Source of the DNA: Larkinella knui
GTDB taxonomy: Bacteria > Bacteroidota > Bacteroidia > Cytophagales > Spirosomataceae
DNA length: 64,000 bases
Assembly (NCBI RefSeq): GCF_003858645.1
Contig: NZ_RQJP01000001.1
Coordinates: 1,426,001-1,490,000 of the forward strand
Reading direction: 5' to 3'
Shown one piece after another: positions 1-8,697 of this stretch (positions are counted from its first letter, which is position 1; each line of letters opens with the position of its first letter). The notes beneath the pieces are model-generated. The model ran no database searches. It was not told the origin of the DNA and saw only the letters and a program-made list of their open reading frames with translations. The position numbers were made by a program, and so were the translations under genes.

Positions 1-2003
1 CATTCAAATGGAATGAAGTGATAATCAGGCGAAACAATAACCCGCTCGGTCGAAAGTTCCAGCGGTTTTATCAACTGATTGTAAAGTCGATTGCTTGCAG
101 TTATGAACCGACCAAACTGCCGGTTTTGCTGTTCAGTGGCACAAAGCGGCAAAAATTCCCGAACGGATTTTTGGTAGGCCACGACCGATTGTCGCAGCAA
201 TTTGGTCCCCGATGGGGCAATCGCCAGGAGGTACAAGGCGCTATCGCCGACAAAATACGCCACCAGCGTTGACTTCCGTTGCCGTAACCAATCCTGAAGC
301 CGAGCGAGCGACGGCACGGTATTGTCAAATTTGTAGCGGTAATAGGTCGGGTTTTCCTGCTCGATTTTTTTCAGGAAAGCGTCCAGTTTTTCCTGTTCGG
401 TCAGTAATACCGTGCGGGTCGAATCGTATGGGCGGCTCCCGGTTTTCAAGGCGGACAACTCATTTTGCCAGACACTGATTTTCTGACGAAGGGCCAGTTC
501 CTGTTGCGTTTGCTGCGGAGGCAATTGCTGGCGGGCCCCCAGTTCGTTGAGCTTGTCACTTAACAAAACCGCCCGGCTTTTCTCAAAAAAATGGAAGGCC
601 TGTTCCGCATCGTTCAGGCGGTAAGCGGTTTCGATGGCCCGTTCATACATGCTGTGGGTTTTCTGCCGCCAGTACAATTTTGATTGCTGACCGGACTGTT
701 CAAATCGCATGACGTCGATGATCTGATCGGCAATTTGGTACTGTTTAAGGGCTTCCTGAAGGTGTTTCAGCTGATTTTCCGGTTGGTTTTTGGCATAATC
801 GAGCCATGTATCTGCCTGATTCAGAATAAGGCTAAGAAGGTATTCTTTGTAGGGAGTCAGTTTGATGGCTTCGGTCAGCCGGGCTGGTTTTTGACGATCA
901 TCAAAATGCAGGGTGTCGAGCGCACTGCGGAAATAACGCAGGGCCGTCGGGTAGTGCCGTTTCCGCCAGTAAATTTCACCGATATTGCTGATGATTCGGA
1001 CGCGTCCGTACTGGTCGTCGCCGATGGTTTCCAGCGCTTTCCGGTATTGAATCAGTGCTTTGTCGTATTGGTGCAGGTAATTGTCATACACAAAACCGAT
1101 GTTGGAGGTGACTTCCGACAGACCGTATGAATTGTTGAGTAGGGCGTGAATGCTGTAGGATTGGTGGTAGGCCGTAAAAGCGTCGTCAAATCGATTCATC
1201 CTGGCCAATATGCTGGCCAGATACGAATAACCGTTCGCCAGTTCGATCGACGGTTTGGGCGTAGTGCCCAACAATTGAATGATCTGACGGATAATCGCCA
1301 GGGCCTGCTCATACTCACCGATTTCCTTCAGGCCATTGGCTTTTTCAGTAAGATTGGCGGCAACTAATTCTTTATTTCCGATTCGACCGGCAAACGAAGC
1401 ACCCAATTCGGCCTGACGGATGCTTTTCTGGTAGTCGGATTCCTTAAAATAAAGGTTGGCTAAATGCCAGTAGCCCATGGCTACCTGTTCGTATCGCTCG
1501 GGATACAGGCTCCCTTTGGTGACACACTGCTGAAAAATTAACCGTGCCATCCGATCGTCCTGACTGTCCAGGTAAATTTTACCCAGATTGAAGTAGCTTT
1601 TGGCCAGAAAAGAAGGGCTGGTATCCGGCCGTTTCCGGCTGTTGAGCGAAATGGCCCGGCGCGTGAATGTCAGCGCGTTCGGATAATCTTTTTGAAAATA
1701 AGCCAACGCACCCAGCCGGTGCCAGATTTTGGCGTAAGTAGAATCCCGGTTTTGATGACACCGGTCGCAGATGCGCACCAGCGCCTGAAAACCGCTGGCC
1801 TGGTGTTCTTTCGGCAAGCCCATCAGACTATCGTACCGGGCGCGGATGGCTTCCGGGTCTGGGCATTGACCAGGCGCTTGAATTCCGTTGCCAACCAGCA
1901 GCAGGAATCCGAGGATTCGTCCGTACAACGGCCACCCGATCCGCCACGGGAATGGGCGATACCGGGTGGCAACTGCGATTGAACGGACGGGCTTTCTTTG
2001 CAT
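1..2003 (-). CDS. TPR-CHAT domain protein (3' end outside window)
   Basis: The minus-strand reading frame is open from an ATG at 2003 to the left edge, about 667 codons, so the C-terminus is missing. The start lies 20 bp after the stop of the S8 peptidase gene, which implies co-transcription. A basic N-terminus is followed by a hydrophobic stretch near residues 29-45 (signal or anchor). Next come many tetratricopeptide-like repeats rich in Y, A and L to about residue 470, and a charged helical linker. From about residue 577 the pattern (LVAYFVGD, then LYLLAI, then PDYHFIPFE at the edge) is that of the N-terminal part of a CHAT caspase-like domain. CHAT proteases belong to the C14/separase clan and use a His-Cys pair, which should lie beyond the edge and cannot be checked. 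Its role is inferred to be a protease or signalling effector of the operon. Confidence 0.85.
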   Translation of the reverse strand, partial: MQRKPVRSIAVATRYRPFPWRIGWPLYGRILGFLLLVGNGIQAPGQCPDPEAIRARYDSLMGLPKEHQASGFQALVRICDRCHQNRDSTYAKIWHRLGALAYFQKDYPNALTFTRRAISLNSRKRPDTSPSFLAKSYFNLGKIYLDSQDDRMARLIFQQCVTKGSLYPERYEQVAMGYWHLANLYFKESDYQKSIRQAELGASFAGRIGNKELVAANLTEKANGLKEIGEYEQALAIIRQIIQLLGTTPKPSIELANGYSYLASILARMNRFDDAFTAYHQSYSIHALLNNSYGLSEVTSNIGFVYDNYLHQYDKALIQYRKALETIGDDQYGRVRIISNIGEIYWRKRHYPTALRYFRSALDTLHFDDRQKPARLTEAIKLTPYKEYLLSLILNQADTWLDYAKNQPENQLKHLQEALKQYQIADQIIDVMRFEQSGQQSKLYWRQKTHSMYERAIETAYRLNDAEQAFHFFEKSRAVLLSDKLNELGARQQLPPQQTQQELALRQKISVWQNELSALKTGSRPYDSTRTVLLTEQEKLDAFLKKIEQENPTYYRYKFDNTVPSLARLQDWLRQRKSTLVAYFVGDSALYLLAIAPSGTKLLRQSVVAYQKSVREFLPLCATEQQNRQFGRFITASNRLYNQLIKPLELSTERVIVSPDYHFIPFE

Positions 2004-2022
2004 CTTGGTCGGGATTCGGGGG

Positions 2023-3534
2023 CTAACGCAGGATATACCTTCCTGCAATTATTTGACTTTCCAGCGAGGGGTGCTTTTTCAGAATGGGTTGACCGGGAGC
2101 GGGTGGAGCGAGCCTATCCAGGGCTTTTATAAGCTCATCTCGGTCACTGCCGGGCCAGTCGGGTCCCAGTTTGGCAACCAGTTTGCCGGTTACAACCGGA
2201 GCCGCAAACGAACTGCCGGATGTAAATGCCGGGGTTTGTTTCGTAAAATCCCAGACACTGCAAAAAGGGTCATTTTTCAAATTAAAATTGAAAACACCGA
2301 AGTTGACATACTGCCGGGAGTAGTTTTGGCCTTTACACGTTTCGTAGGCTTCGTAACTGTCTCGGGTATGCCCGTTGTGACCTGCATCCTGTTTGGGATG
2401 AATTGTGGTAACTGTAATTACATTTTTGTGTGAGTGGCTGAAATTGGCAGGCCAGAATGGATTGGTTTCCAGATTTCGAAAAAAAGGCGTCGGAACCAGT
2501 CCAAACCAGGAAGACTCAAGTTCGGGCGATTCATTTCCGGCGGCCGCCACAAAGGCGATATGCGTAGCGGCTAATTCCCGCAGAAAATAACTTAGCAGCT
2601 TACTTTCTGCTGCGTTATAAAATCCCCAGCTGGCGTTAATGATTTTGGCTTTCTTCTGGCGAGCGTAGGACATCGCACAGAGATTGTTGAAAAGGGTTCC
2701 TTTTCCGTTGATATTGAACGTTTTGAGGTGCAGGTAGCGAACGTGTTGCGTGGCCCAGGTGTTGCTGGTTAACTGCTCGTGAATCAGCGAGTTGACCAGC
2801 GTGCCGTGCCCGTTGCTGTCGGTAAGTGTAGTGGTATTGTTGACAAAATTCCAGCCATTTTTGTCGGCAATCAAACCATTTTTGTCCAGATCCAATGCGT
2901 TTACTTCATCGGGGTTTACCCAGGTCCAGCCATTAACAGCGGGATACAGGTCGGGGGTAATGCCGGTATCGGTGATGGCAATAATAAAAGGTTGTTCCGT
3001 TGTTGTAGGGGCTTGCGGTACGGGTGGCATGGTCTTCAGCTTGGGACTTTCGGGTTTGGCTAAAGGCAAGGTAAGAATGTAATTTCGGGAACCGCCCTCG
3101 ATAACCTGATCCCATTTCAGGGTGTTATTGCCATTCGTGAAGGAGATTTCTCCGGTCGGCGGGTTGCCTTCGACACCACCGCTGGGTCGGGTATTGGATG
3201 CCATTTCTTTGCCGCTAATGTTTAACTGATCCAGATTCGTGCCTTCCAGCAAGACGAGGGAACTGTCACAAGGGCACCAGGTCCGGATTGAAATCGTGTC
3301 TTTCCCCGCATCACGCAAGGTTTGATTGACTTTGGCAATCATACTGCGCTGGAAGGCAACCGGCATCGAAACGGTATCCTGCCCCTGTATACTTGGCGCG
3401 AACAGAATGATGTTTTGGTCGGGATTATAGGTATCGGCCTTGGGTGGTGTTCGGATGGTCGTATAAACCCATTGACAGGATTGCAAGGCAAAGAGTGTGA
3501 CGCAGAGGCTTAAAAAAGCAGGAAAAATACGCAT
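2023..3534 (-). CDS. S8 subtilisin-like serine protease, lipoprotein
   Basis: This is a 503-residue protein. A short hydrophobic N-terminus ends in the lipobox LQSC with Cys20, so it is predicted to be lipid-anchored on the periplasmic or outer face. Residues 21-180 are a non-catalytic region with a beta-rich look, ending in a Pro-rich linker at about 165-180. The peptidase domain has the full S8 set: Asp189 in ITDTG, His243 in NGHGT, oxyanion Asn334 in AAGNES and Ser442 in SGSSFAAP. It should therefore be active. It lies between a membrane TPR/anti-sigma-like gene (18 bp upstream) and the TPR-CHAT gene (downstream) on one strand, suggesting a shared pathway. The substrate is unknown. Cleavage of the TPR membrane proteins or of the CHAT protein is an inference. 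Confidence 0.9.
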   Translation of the reverse strand: MRIFPAFLSLCVTLFALQSCQWVYTTIRTPPKADTYNPDQNIILFAPSIQGQDTVSMPVAFQRSMIAKVNQTLRDAGKDTISIRTWCPCDSSLVLLEGTNLDQLNISGKEMASNTRPSGGVEGNPPTGEISFTNGNNTLKWDQVIEGGSRNYILTLPLAKPESPKLKTMPPVPQAPTTTEQPFIIAITDTGITPDLYPAVNGWTWVNPDEVNALDLDKNGLIADKNGWNFVNNTTTLTDSNGHGTLVNSLIHEQLTSNTWATQHVRYLHLKTFNINGKGTLFNNLCAMSYARQKKAKIINASWGFYNAAESKLLSYFLRELAATHIAFVAAAGNESPELESSWFGLVPTPFFRNLETNPFWPANFSHSHKNVITVTTIHPKQDAGHNGHTRDSYEAYETCKGQNYSRQYVNFGVFNFNLKNDPFCSVWDFTKQTPAFTSGSSFAAPVVTGKLVAKLGPDWPGSDRDELIKALDRLAPPAPGQPILKKHPSLESQIIAGRYILR

Positions 3535-3552
3535 GGGGATATAAAGGTTTAG

Positions 3553-4260
3553 TTAATTACCCTTGATTCGTTTTACCAACTGCTCCGCTTCGTCCTTACC
3601 CTCCAAATTGTCCTGAATTACAGTGCGTAACAAATTTTCGGCCCGGTTTTTATCCATCGGTTGTCCACGCTTCAGATAAGCCAGGGCTTCCAGAAAAATG
3701 CCGGGATTAGCATACAAATCCGATTGCTGCCCCAGCCGGTGGAAACGGTCAATGGCTTGGTCGTATTGGCCGAGCCGGAGGGAAACAAGACCGGCCAATT
3801 TTAATGCGTCGGGATGATCAGGCTGGCGTTCGAGGATGGACTCGAAAACCGCTTTCGCTTCCTGCCATCTTCCCTCATTGACGTAATGGGCGCCGGTTGT
3901 GAGGCTGTCTTTCCGCCCGTCGAGGGTCGTGGGCAGGTGGTAGTAATTGCCCGTAAGGTAGTGTTCGACCAGTTCGGTTGCCGACGGTGGCGTCGGTCGT
4001 AACCAGAAGTACCAGCTTAAACCAAGCAGGAATACGAGACTGGCGGCAACGGCTCCCACCACCCAGCCCGGTAATCGCCGGACCGGCAGCGGTTTTATGT
4101 TTCGGCGGGTTTCCTTCCGGGCAACTTGACGGGCTAGCAGATAAAAGGCGACGGTTTGGGCAAAGGGTGTGTTTTTCAGAAGGGACGCTTCGAAATGCTG
4201 TCGATCAACCGGTGATAACCGCCCGGAAAAATAATCGTCGATCCATTCAAGTTCCTTCAT
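3553..4260 (-). CDS. Membrane TPR protein, anti-sigma-like (copy 2)
   Basis: This 235-residue protein has an acidic N-terminal segment with IDDYFSGRLS, a pattern I associate with Bacteroidota anti-sigma-like cytoplasmic domains. A single membrane helix lies at about residues 65-87, and a C-terminal TPR region at about 100-235 includes DALKLAGLVSLRLGQYDQAI. It is a clear paralogue of the protein at 4845-5570: the same architecture, the same IDDYFSGRL start, and LARQ and LKLAGLVSLR motifs. No zinc-binding HxxxCxxC motif is visible, so it is not a canonical ZAS anti-sigma factor. The topology puts the N-terminus in the cytoplasm and the TPR part in the periplasm, where the S8 lipoprotein would also be. 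The anti-sigma role is inferred from gene order. Confidence 0.75.
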   Translation of the reverse strand: MKELEWIDDYFSGRLSPVDRQHFEASLLKNTPFAQTVAFYLLARQVARKETRRNIKPLPVRRLPGWVVGAVAASLVFLLGLSWYFWLRPTPPSATELVEHYLTGNYYHLPTTLDGRKDSLTTGAHYVNEGRWQEAKAVFESILERQPDHPDALKLAGLVSLRLGQYDQAIDRFHRLGQQSDLYANPGIFLEALAYLKRGQPMDKNRAENLLRTVIQDNLEGKDEAEQLVKRIKGN

Positions 4261-4454
4261 GACGGGTGGTTTTCTGGTTGCCTAAGTCGTTGTCTTACTG
4301 GCGTTTGAGGCCATACACCATTAGTCGTTATTCCCTCACTTCAGGATAACACCCTGTCTGGAAATTCCATCCGTCACGGAACGTTGAACGCCTACTTGTT
4401 TCCGTTTGCTCGGTCGATTCCGACAAAGGAGACGCACGAAGCTAAACGGACGTC

Positions 4455-4850
4455 ATGGCAGTACGGATACTTATCTATGAAAAGGATGTCTGCTTTCGAA
4501 AGGCTCTTTCGAAACAGATTGCAGCAACGGAAGGCTATGCCTTATTGGGGTCATTTGCCGATACGGATGATTTGGAAGGGCAATTGACCCGGTTTTATCC
4601 GGATGTGGTGCTGATGGACGTTGAGTTAACCGGTGCGAACCAGAATGCCGCAACGGCCCGGCTTCAGCGGAGATTTCCGCACATCGATCTGTTACTGCTG
4701 ATACGAGATGACCTGGATGATCGGGTGATTGATGCCATCGGCGCGGGGGCTTCCGGGTATTTACTTAAAAAACTACCTCAGGAGCGCATTCTGCGGGCCA
4801 TCCGTGGCATTTATGAAACGGGTGGGCCCGGTCCTGACGGTATTTCATAA
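4455..4850 (+). CDS. Receiver-only NarL-type response regulator
   Basis: This 131-residue protein is one CheY-like receiver domain. It shows the strand and phospho-acceptor pattern VVLMDVEL with Asp55 and the conserved Lys at 105/106 in GYLLKK. The closing helix RAIRGIYETGGPGPDG is the usual run-up to the linker of NarL/LuxR regulators. The protein stops exactly there, so the HTH output domain is absent. The first acidic pair is replaced by YEKD, and the usual switch Thr/Ser after the fourth strand is not evident (LLIRDD). It lies on the strand opposite to the flanking paralogous TPR genes, and its last 6 bp overlap the 3' end of the downstream one. It may be a stand-alone receiver or a truncated regulator. 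An in-frame ATG start at 4455 fits the family. Confidence 0.75.
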   Translation: MAVRILIYEKDVCFRKALSKQIAATEGYALLGSFADTDDLEGQLTRFYPDVVLMDVELTGANQNAATARLQRRFPHIDLLLLIRDDLDDRVIDAIGAGASGYLLKKLPQERILRAIRGIYETGGPGPDGIS

Positions 4851-5570
4851 TTTCCTGATCAATTCTTCCGCTTCCGCCTTGCCTTCCAGATTATGCCCGA
4901 TAACGATTTTTAGCAATACCTCCGCCTGGTGGTTATCCGTAGGTTGGCCGCGCTTGAGACGGGTAAGGGCCTCCAGAAACAAGCCGGGATTGGCAAACAG
5001 GTCGGTTTGCTCACCCAGCCGGTGAAAGAAAATGATGGCCTGATCATAGCGACCGGTTCGGAGTGATACCAGTCCGGCTAATTTCAGGGCGCGGTCATCG
5101 TTAGGTTGCCGATGCAGCAAGTCACTAAAAACCGCTCCGGCTTCGGTTAATTTTCCATCATTATACAGATTGACTCCGAGTTGAAGGCTATCGCTCTTTT
5201 CAGCCATGGTGGTGGTTAACCGGCTGTATTTCTGTTGAATATACTGATCGGCCAACTCGGTTGCCGACGGGGTTTGCTGCTGGAAAAACCAATAACCGCC
5301 CAACCCGAGAACCAGCAGCAAACAAGCCGCCAGAGCGATCCGGGAGCGAACGGGCATGGGTCGCACGGAGGCCGATTTTTTCCGCAGCGTTTCAAAACGG
5401 GCTTTTTGGTTGGCGCGGGCTTCGTTTTGGGCCGCTTGCCGGGCTAGCAGGTAGAAAGCGACAGCATCGGCCAATTGGGAGTTGGTTTGCAGAGACGTTT
5501 CAAAACGCGCGCGTTCCTCCACGGGCAGTCGTCCGGAAAAATAATCATCGATGAGTTCCAGATCGTTCAT
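4845..5570 (-). CDS. Membrane TPR protein, anti-sigma-like (copy 1)
   Basis: This 241-residue protein starts with an acidic IDDYFSGRLP segment. A basic stretch at about residues 50-77 follows, then one membrane helix at about 78-97 and periplasmic TPR-like repeats to the end. The start codon overlaps the stop of the sigma factor gene by 4 bp (5567-5570), the usual arrangement of a sigma factor and its regulator. It is paralogous to the protein at 3553-4260, differing mainly by a longer basic juxtamembrane segment. The function as sequestering partner of the sigma factor is inferred from this coupling and from topology. No known anti-sigma family motif with Zn ligands is seen. Confidence 0.75.
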   Translation of the reverse strand: MNDLELIDDYFSGRLPVEERARFETSLQTNSQLADAVAFYLLARQAAQNEARANQKARFETLRKKSASVRPMPVRSRIALAACLLLVLGLGGYWFFQQQTPSATELADQYIQQKYSRLTTTMAEKSDSLQLGVNLYNDGKLTEAGAVFSDLLHRQPNDDRALKLAGLVSLRTGRYDQAIIFFHRLGEQTDLFANPGLFLEALTRLKRGQPTDNHQAEVLLKIVIGHNLEGKAEAEELIRKL

Positions 5571-6148
5571 CTGTATAATTCCTTCAAGCGTTCTAAACAG
5601 CGGAGCCGGCTGGTTTTAGCAACCGAAGCCGTGTTATAATTCAGCTGGCGGGCAATTTCCTCATCCGAATAGCCTTCTCCCCACGCCAGAATCATGTCCC
5701 GGCATTTTTCGCCCAGTTTGCCGATCAGGCTGCGCAGGCGATCGACGTCACTTTGCGCAATCAGCTGCTGCACGATGGACCGGGCCGAATCGGGCAGTTG
5801 CAAGAGCGAATCGTCGAGAGAAACCGCCTGATGAACCTGATCCCGCTGCGTTGATTTCTTCCGAATCAGGTCGATACACTTGTTATTGAATATCTGATAA
5901 ATATACGTTGCCAACTCCGACCGTCCCTCAAAATGTCCGGCAAGAATATGTTCGATGACGGTCAGAATCGTATCCGAATAGGCACTGGCGCAATCGTCTT
6001 CCTGCAGCCGGTGTTTTCGGGTGCCTGTAGCAATCAGATAATCGTATTTCTGGTACAGCCGATCTTCGCATTGCCTGCGTTGAATGCCACCGGCTAGCAG
6101 TCCGGCAATTAGGTCAGAATCAGGGGGCTGGCGAGCAAAAAAGCGCAT
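5567..6148 (-). CDS. Sigma-70 family RNA polymerase sigma factor (ECF-like)
   Basis: This 193-residue protein carries region 2 at about residues 25-95 (tyrosine-rich helix, then LATYIYQIFNNKCIDLIRKK). Region 4 lies at about 130-190, with a helix-turn-helix of the form YSDEEIARQLNYNTASVAKTSRLRCLERL. There is no region 1 or 3, as in extracytoplasmic-function factors. It is the first gene of the minus-strand operon and is translationally coupled to the membrane TPR protein downstream. It probably drives its own operon, including the S8 and CHAT genes. That autoregulation is inferred, not seen. Confidence 0.85.
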   Translation of the reverse strand: MRFFARQPPDSDLIAGLLAGGIQRRQCEDRLYQKYDYLIATGTRKHRLQEDDCASAYSDTILTVIEHILAGHFEGRSELATYIYQIFNNKCIDLIRKKSTQRDQVHQAVSLDDSLLQLPDSARSIVQQLIAQSDVDRLRSLIGKLGEKCRDMILAWGEGYSDEEIARQLNYNTASVAKTSRLRCLERLKELYR

Positions 6149-6170
6149 CGGTACAGAGGTATGCTTTAGC

Positions 6171-6200
6171 CAAATATGCCGAAAAATGCTTGGTTTTCAA
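6171..6200 (-). promoter_or_regulatory. Possible promoter of the sigma/S8/CHAT operon
   Basis: On the minus strand a TTG (6198-6200) is followed after 19 nt by CATATTTG (6171-6178), one mismatch from the Bacteroidota -7 consensus TAnnTTTG. It ends 22 nt upstream of the sigma factor start at 6148. This would be the housekeeping promoter; a second, sigma-specific one cannot be recognised. Confidence 0.4.
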
Positions 6201-6273
6201 TTTTTTATGCAGAAGATGTTACCATTCATGGAAAAGAAAGCGACTAAAATGACAGAACAAACTTTCACACACC

Positions 6274-7002
6274 ATGAAAACGATTTTCAGTGTTTTGACC
6301 CTCTGCCTGCTTTCGGCCGGTTCGTTGCTGGCGCAAACCAACGCGTATTACGACAGCACAAAGTCAAAAACTCCCGGCTATTGGGAAGTGTCGACCGACT
6401 ACCGTACCAACGGAACTGCCATCCGGTATTACACGGCTGATCAGCAGCTACTCCATCAGGAAACCCATCCGAATAAACTGGTCAAGTTAACGAAGCGGAA
6501 TGTTCGCCAGCTGAACGCAACGTTGACGAAGGTAAGCCAGAATCAACCGGAGGATTCCCGGGTGAAAACGGTAAACCTGCCGACCCATACCGAAGACCGA
6601 CGGGTGGCTACCAAGCGCAAAGAACTGATGCAGGCTGCGCGTCGTGCATCGTCAGACGATCTGATGACGCGAATTGTCGCATCGGCCAACGGCGGAGATG
6701 CGGTATTGAAGGTATTTATCTATAATCCACACGAAGAACGGCTGCGGATCGAAATTCTGAATTCGAAAGGCCAAACGGTTTGCCAGCAGTACGAAAATAG
6801 TTATCAGCGGTATTATCGATTCAACCTGAGCAATATGCCGAGCGGGGACTACCGGGTTCAGATTTTTAAATCATCGGAACGAATGCCGGCCGTAGATAAT
6901 CGGGTCAGTCTCAGCCGACAACCCTCGCAGACCTACTTTTCGCTCAGACCTGAAATGCCGTCAGGGTCAACGACGGATTCGCTGGTTTCGGAAAAAGAGT
7001 AG
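6274..7002 (+). CDS. Secreted protein with T9SS-tail-like C-terminal fold
   Basis: This 242-residue protein has a clear signal peptide (MKTIFSVLTLCLLSAGSLLA, cleavage before QTN). The middle is basic and helical. The C-terminal half has the beta-rich pattern VFIYNPHEERLRIEILN, then YRFNLSNMPSGDYRVQI. It resembles the Por-secretion-tail type Ig-like fold (N-terminal 'L-N-G', 'L-S-x-M/L-P-x-G-x-Y'), but the terminal strand is followed by about 35 extra residues. Whether it is a T9SS cargo is unsure. It is divergent from the sigma-factor operon and followed by a strong terminator, so it is likely monocistronic. No family name is recognised. Confidence 0.65.
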   Translation: MKTIFSVLTLCLLSAGSLLAQTNAYYDSTKSKTPGYWEVSTDYRTNGTAIRYYTADQQLLHQETHPNKLVKLTKRNVRQLNATLTKVSQNQPEDSRVKTVNLPTHTEDRRVATKRKELMQAARRASSDDLMTRIVASANGGDAVLKVFIYNPHEERLRIEILNSKGQTVCQQYENSYQRYYRFNLSNMPSGDYRVQIFKSSERMPAVDNRVSLSRQPSQTYFSLRPEMPSGSTTDSLVSEKE

Positions 7003-7038
7003 CGATCCACACCATTCATACTAGGTTAACCAATGAGA

Positions 7039-7075
7039 TTCCGGGAAGACGCACTGACTTCCCGGAACTTTTTTT
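7039..7075 (+). terminator. Intrinsic terminator after secreted protein gene
   Basis: A 10-bp perfect stem, TTCCGGGAAG (7039-7048) with CTTCCCGGAA (7058-7067), is followed by a run of seven T. Confidence 0.85.
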
Positions 7076-7081
7076 GGTGAG

Positions 7082-8101
7082 TCAGAGCGTCAGTAAAAAT
7101 GCCATCGTATCAATTCCGTCCGCATAGTCGTTCAACCCGGGACGCTGGGTTGTCCCCAACGGGATGCTGCCCGGAAAAAAGCCGTCTTTTGAAGCAATAC
7201 ACTGCAATTTATCCGCCAGTGGTGTTAGCTTTTCTTCAAGGGCTCTCAAATCGGCATACTGCTGGAAATAGAGCGTCGAAATGGGGGAAACCAGCCCGTC
7301 ATTTTCGGTTAGCAACAAAAAGCCGTTGTCGAAATGGGGCACACCGTTGATCAGATAAATCGATTTGTTATAATCATAATTGTTATTGTACTTGTGATGG
7401 CTCGTAAACTGAAAAGCCAGGGGATCGAGCAATTTCAGGAGCGGAATAAAATCGTAGTGTTCGGGCACAAAGAGCGTGGAGACGTTCCGGCAACCCAATC
7501 CGAAATAATCGAGCACATCGTGACCCAGGGCATTCAGGTCGTCGGCCGTTTCACGGCCCGTTAAAATGGCGACCGACGAGCGGTTTCGGCGAATGATGTG
7601 CGGTTTTTTGGAAAAATAATACTCAAAATACCGGGCCGAGTTGGAACTGCCGGTCGCAATAAAGGCGTCGGCCTGATTCAACCGTTCACTAATAAGGATA
7701 CGTTCCGCAAAATCCGGATTGATTTCAACGATTTTTTGTATTAAATAATTGATTAGTACAAAATCCGGGGTGCTTACTTTGGCTAGAATCCGGTGCCCGC
7801 TCAAAAGTACACACAGCAGATCGTGAAAACCGACAGCCGGAATATTGCCTGCCATGACAACTCCCACATTTTTAGGACCCTCGGTAACGACAGTATAACC
7901 TTTTATCCATGCCCATAACTTTTCTTCATTAAGGTACTCATCAGCGATAGCCTGGAGCGATTTTGAGCAGTTTTCCGGGGTGAACCAATGGTTGGAATAG
8001 TAGGCTTTTTCGATAATTTCCTGCAATTCCGGCGTGTTTTGGGGGTCTTTCAGGAAATGACCTAATTCGACAAACGTGGCAATTCGATTGGTTAAATTCA
8101 T
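7082..8101 (-). CDS. Acyl-CoA reductase, LuxC-like
   Basis: This 339-residue protein matches the LuxC/acyl-CoA reductase family of the aldehyde dehydrogenase superfamily. The NAD-binding part carries VVMAGNIPAVGFHDLL and, later, ATGSSNSARYFEYYF. The likely catalytic cysteine is in FGLGCRNVSTLFVP, and HKYNNNYDYNKS follows. The expected reaction is NAD(P)H-dependent reduction of a fatty acyl-CoA (or other activated acyl) to an aldehyde. The full length suggests an intact enzyme. In many Bacteroidota this gene stands divergently next to a 4Fe-4S ferredoxin gene, as it does here. That suggests a redox partnership, but the physiological substrate is unknown. Confidence 0.8.
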   Translation of the reverse strand: MNLTNRIATFVELGHFLKDPQNTPELQEIIEKAYYSNHWFTPENCSKSLQAIADEYLNEEKLWAWIKGYTVVTEGPKNVGVVMAGNIPAVGFHDLLCVLLSGHRILAKVSTPDFVLINYLIQKIVEINPDFAERILISERLNQADAFIATGSSNSARYFEYYFSKKPHIIRRNRSSVAILTGRETADDLNALGHDVLDYFGLGCRNVSTLFVPEHYDFIPLLKLLDPLAFQFTSHHKYNNNYDYNKSIYLINGVPHFDNGFLLLTENDGLVSPISTLYFQQYADLRALEEKLTPLADKLQCIASKDGFFPGSIPLGTTQRPGLNDYADGIDTMAFLLTL

Positions 8102-8136
8102 TTTGATTCAGGCGACTTTACATACAGATGAACCGG

Positions 8137-8144
8137 CAAAAATA
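8137..8144 (-). promoter_or_regulatory. -7 box of the acyl-CoA reductase gene
   Basis: On the minus strand the octamer TATTTTTG fits TAnnTTTG and lies 36 nt upstream of the start at 8101. No strong -33 element is visible. Confidence 0.4.
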
Positions 8145-8152
8145 AATTATAG

Positions 8153-8183
8153 TTTGGTGCCAACCTTTAAATAATTATATTTG
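8153..8183 (+). promoter_or_regulatory. Promoter of the ferredoxin gene
   Basis: TTTG at 8153-8156 is followed after 19 nt by a perfect -7 box TATATTTG at 8176-8183. This is the classic Bacteroidota arrangement, with a 5' UTR of about 100 nt before the start at 8288. Confidence 0.6.
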
Positions 8184-8242
8184 TTGATTAGTTATCAATT
8201 TAATTAACCAGCAACTGTTTCGTAAGGTAACGAATCTCTTGA

Positions 8243-8641
<399 letters not shown>

Positions 8642-8660
8642 TCGATTCACTACATACATC

Positions 8661-8697
8661 AAAAAAATCCCGGATCACCGATCCGGGATTTTTTTTG
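8661..8697 (+). terminator. Terminator after ferredoxin gene
   Basis: A nine-bp stem ATCCCGGAT (8667-8675) / ATCCGGGAT (8681-8689) is flanked by an A run and an eight-T run, so it can act in both directions. Confidence 0.85.
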
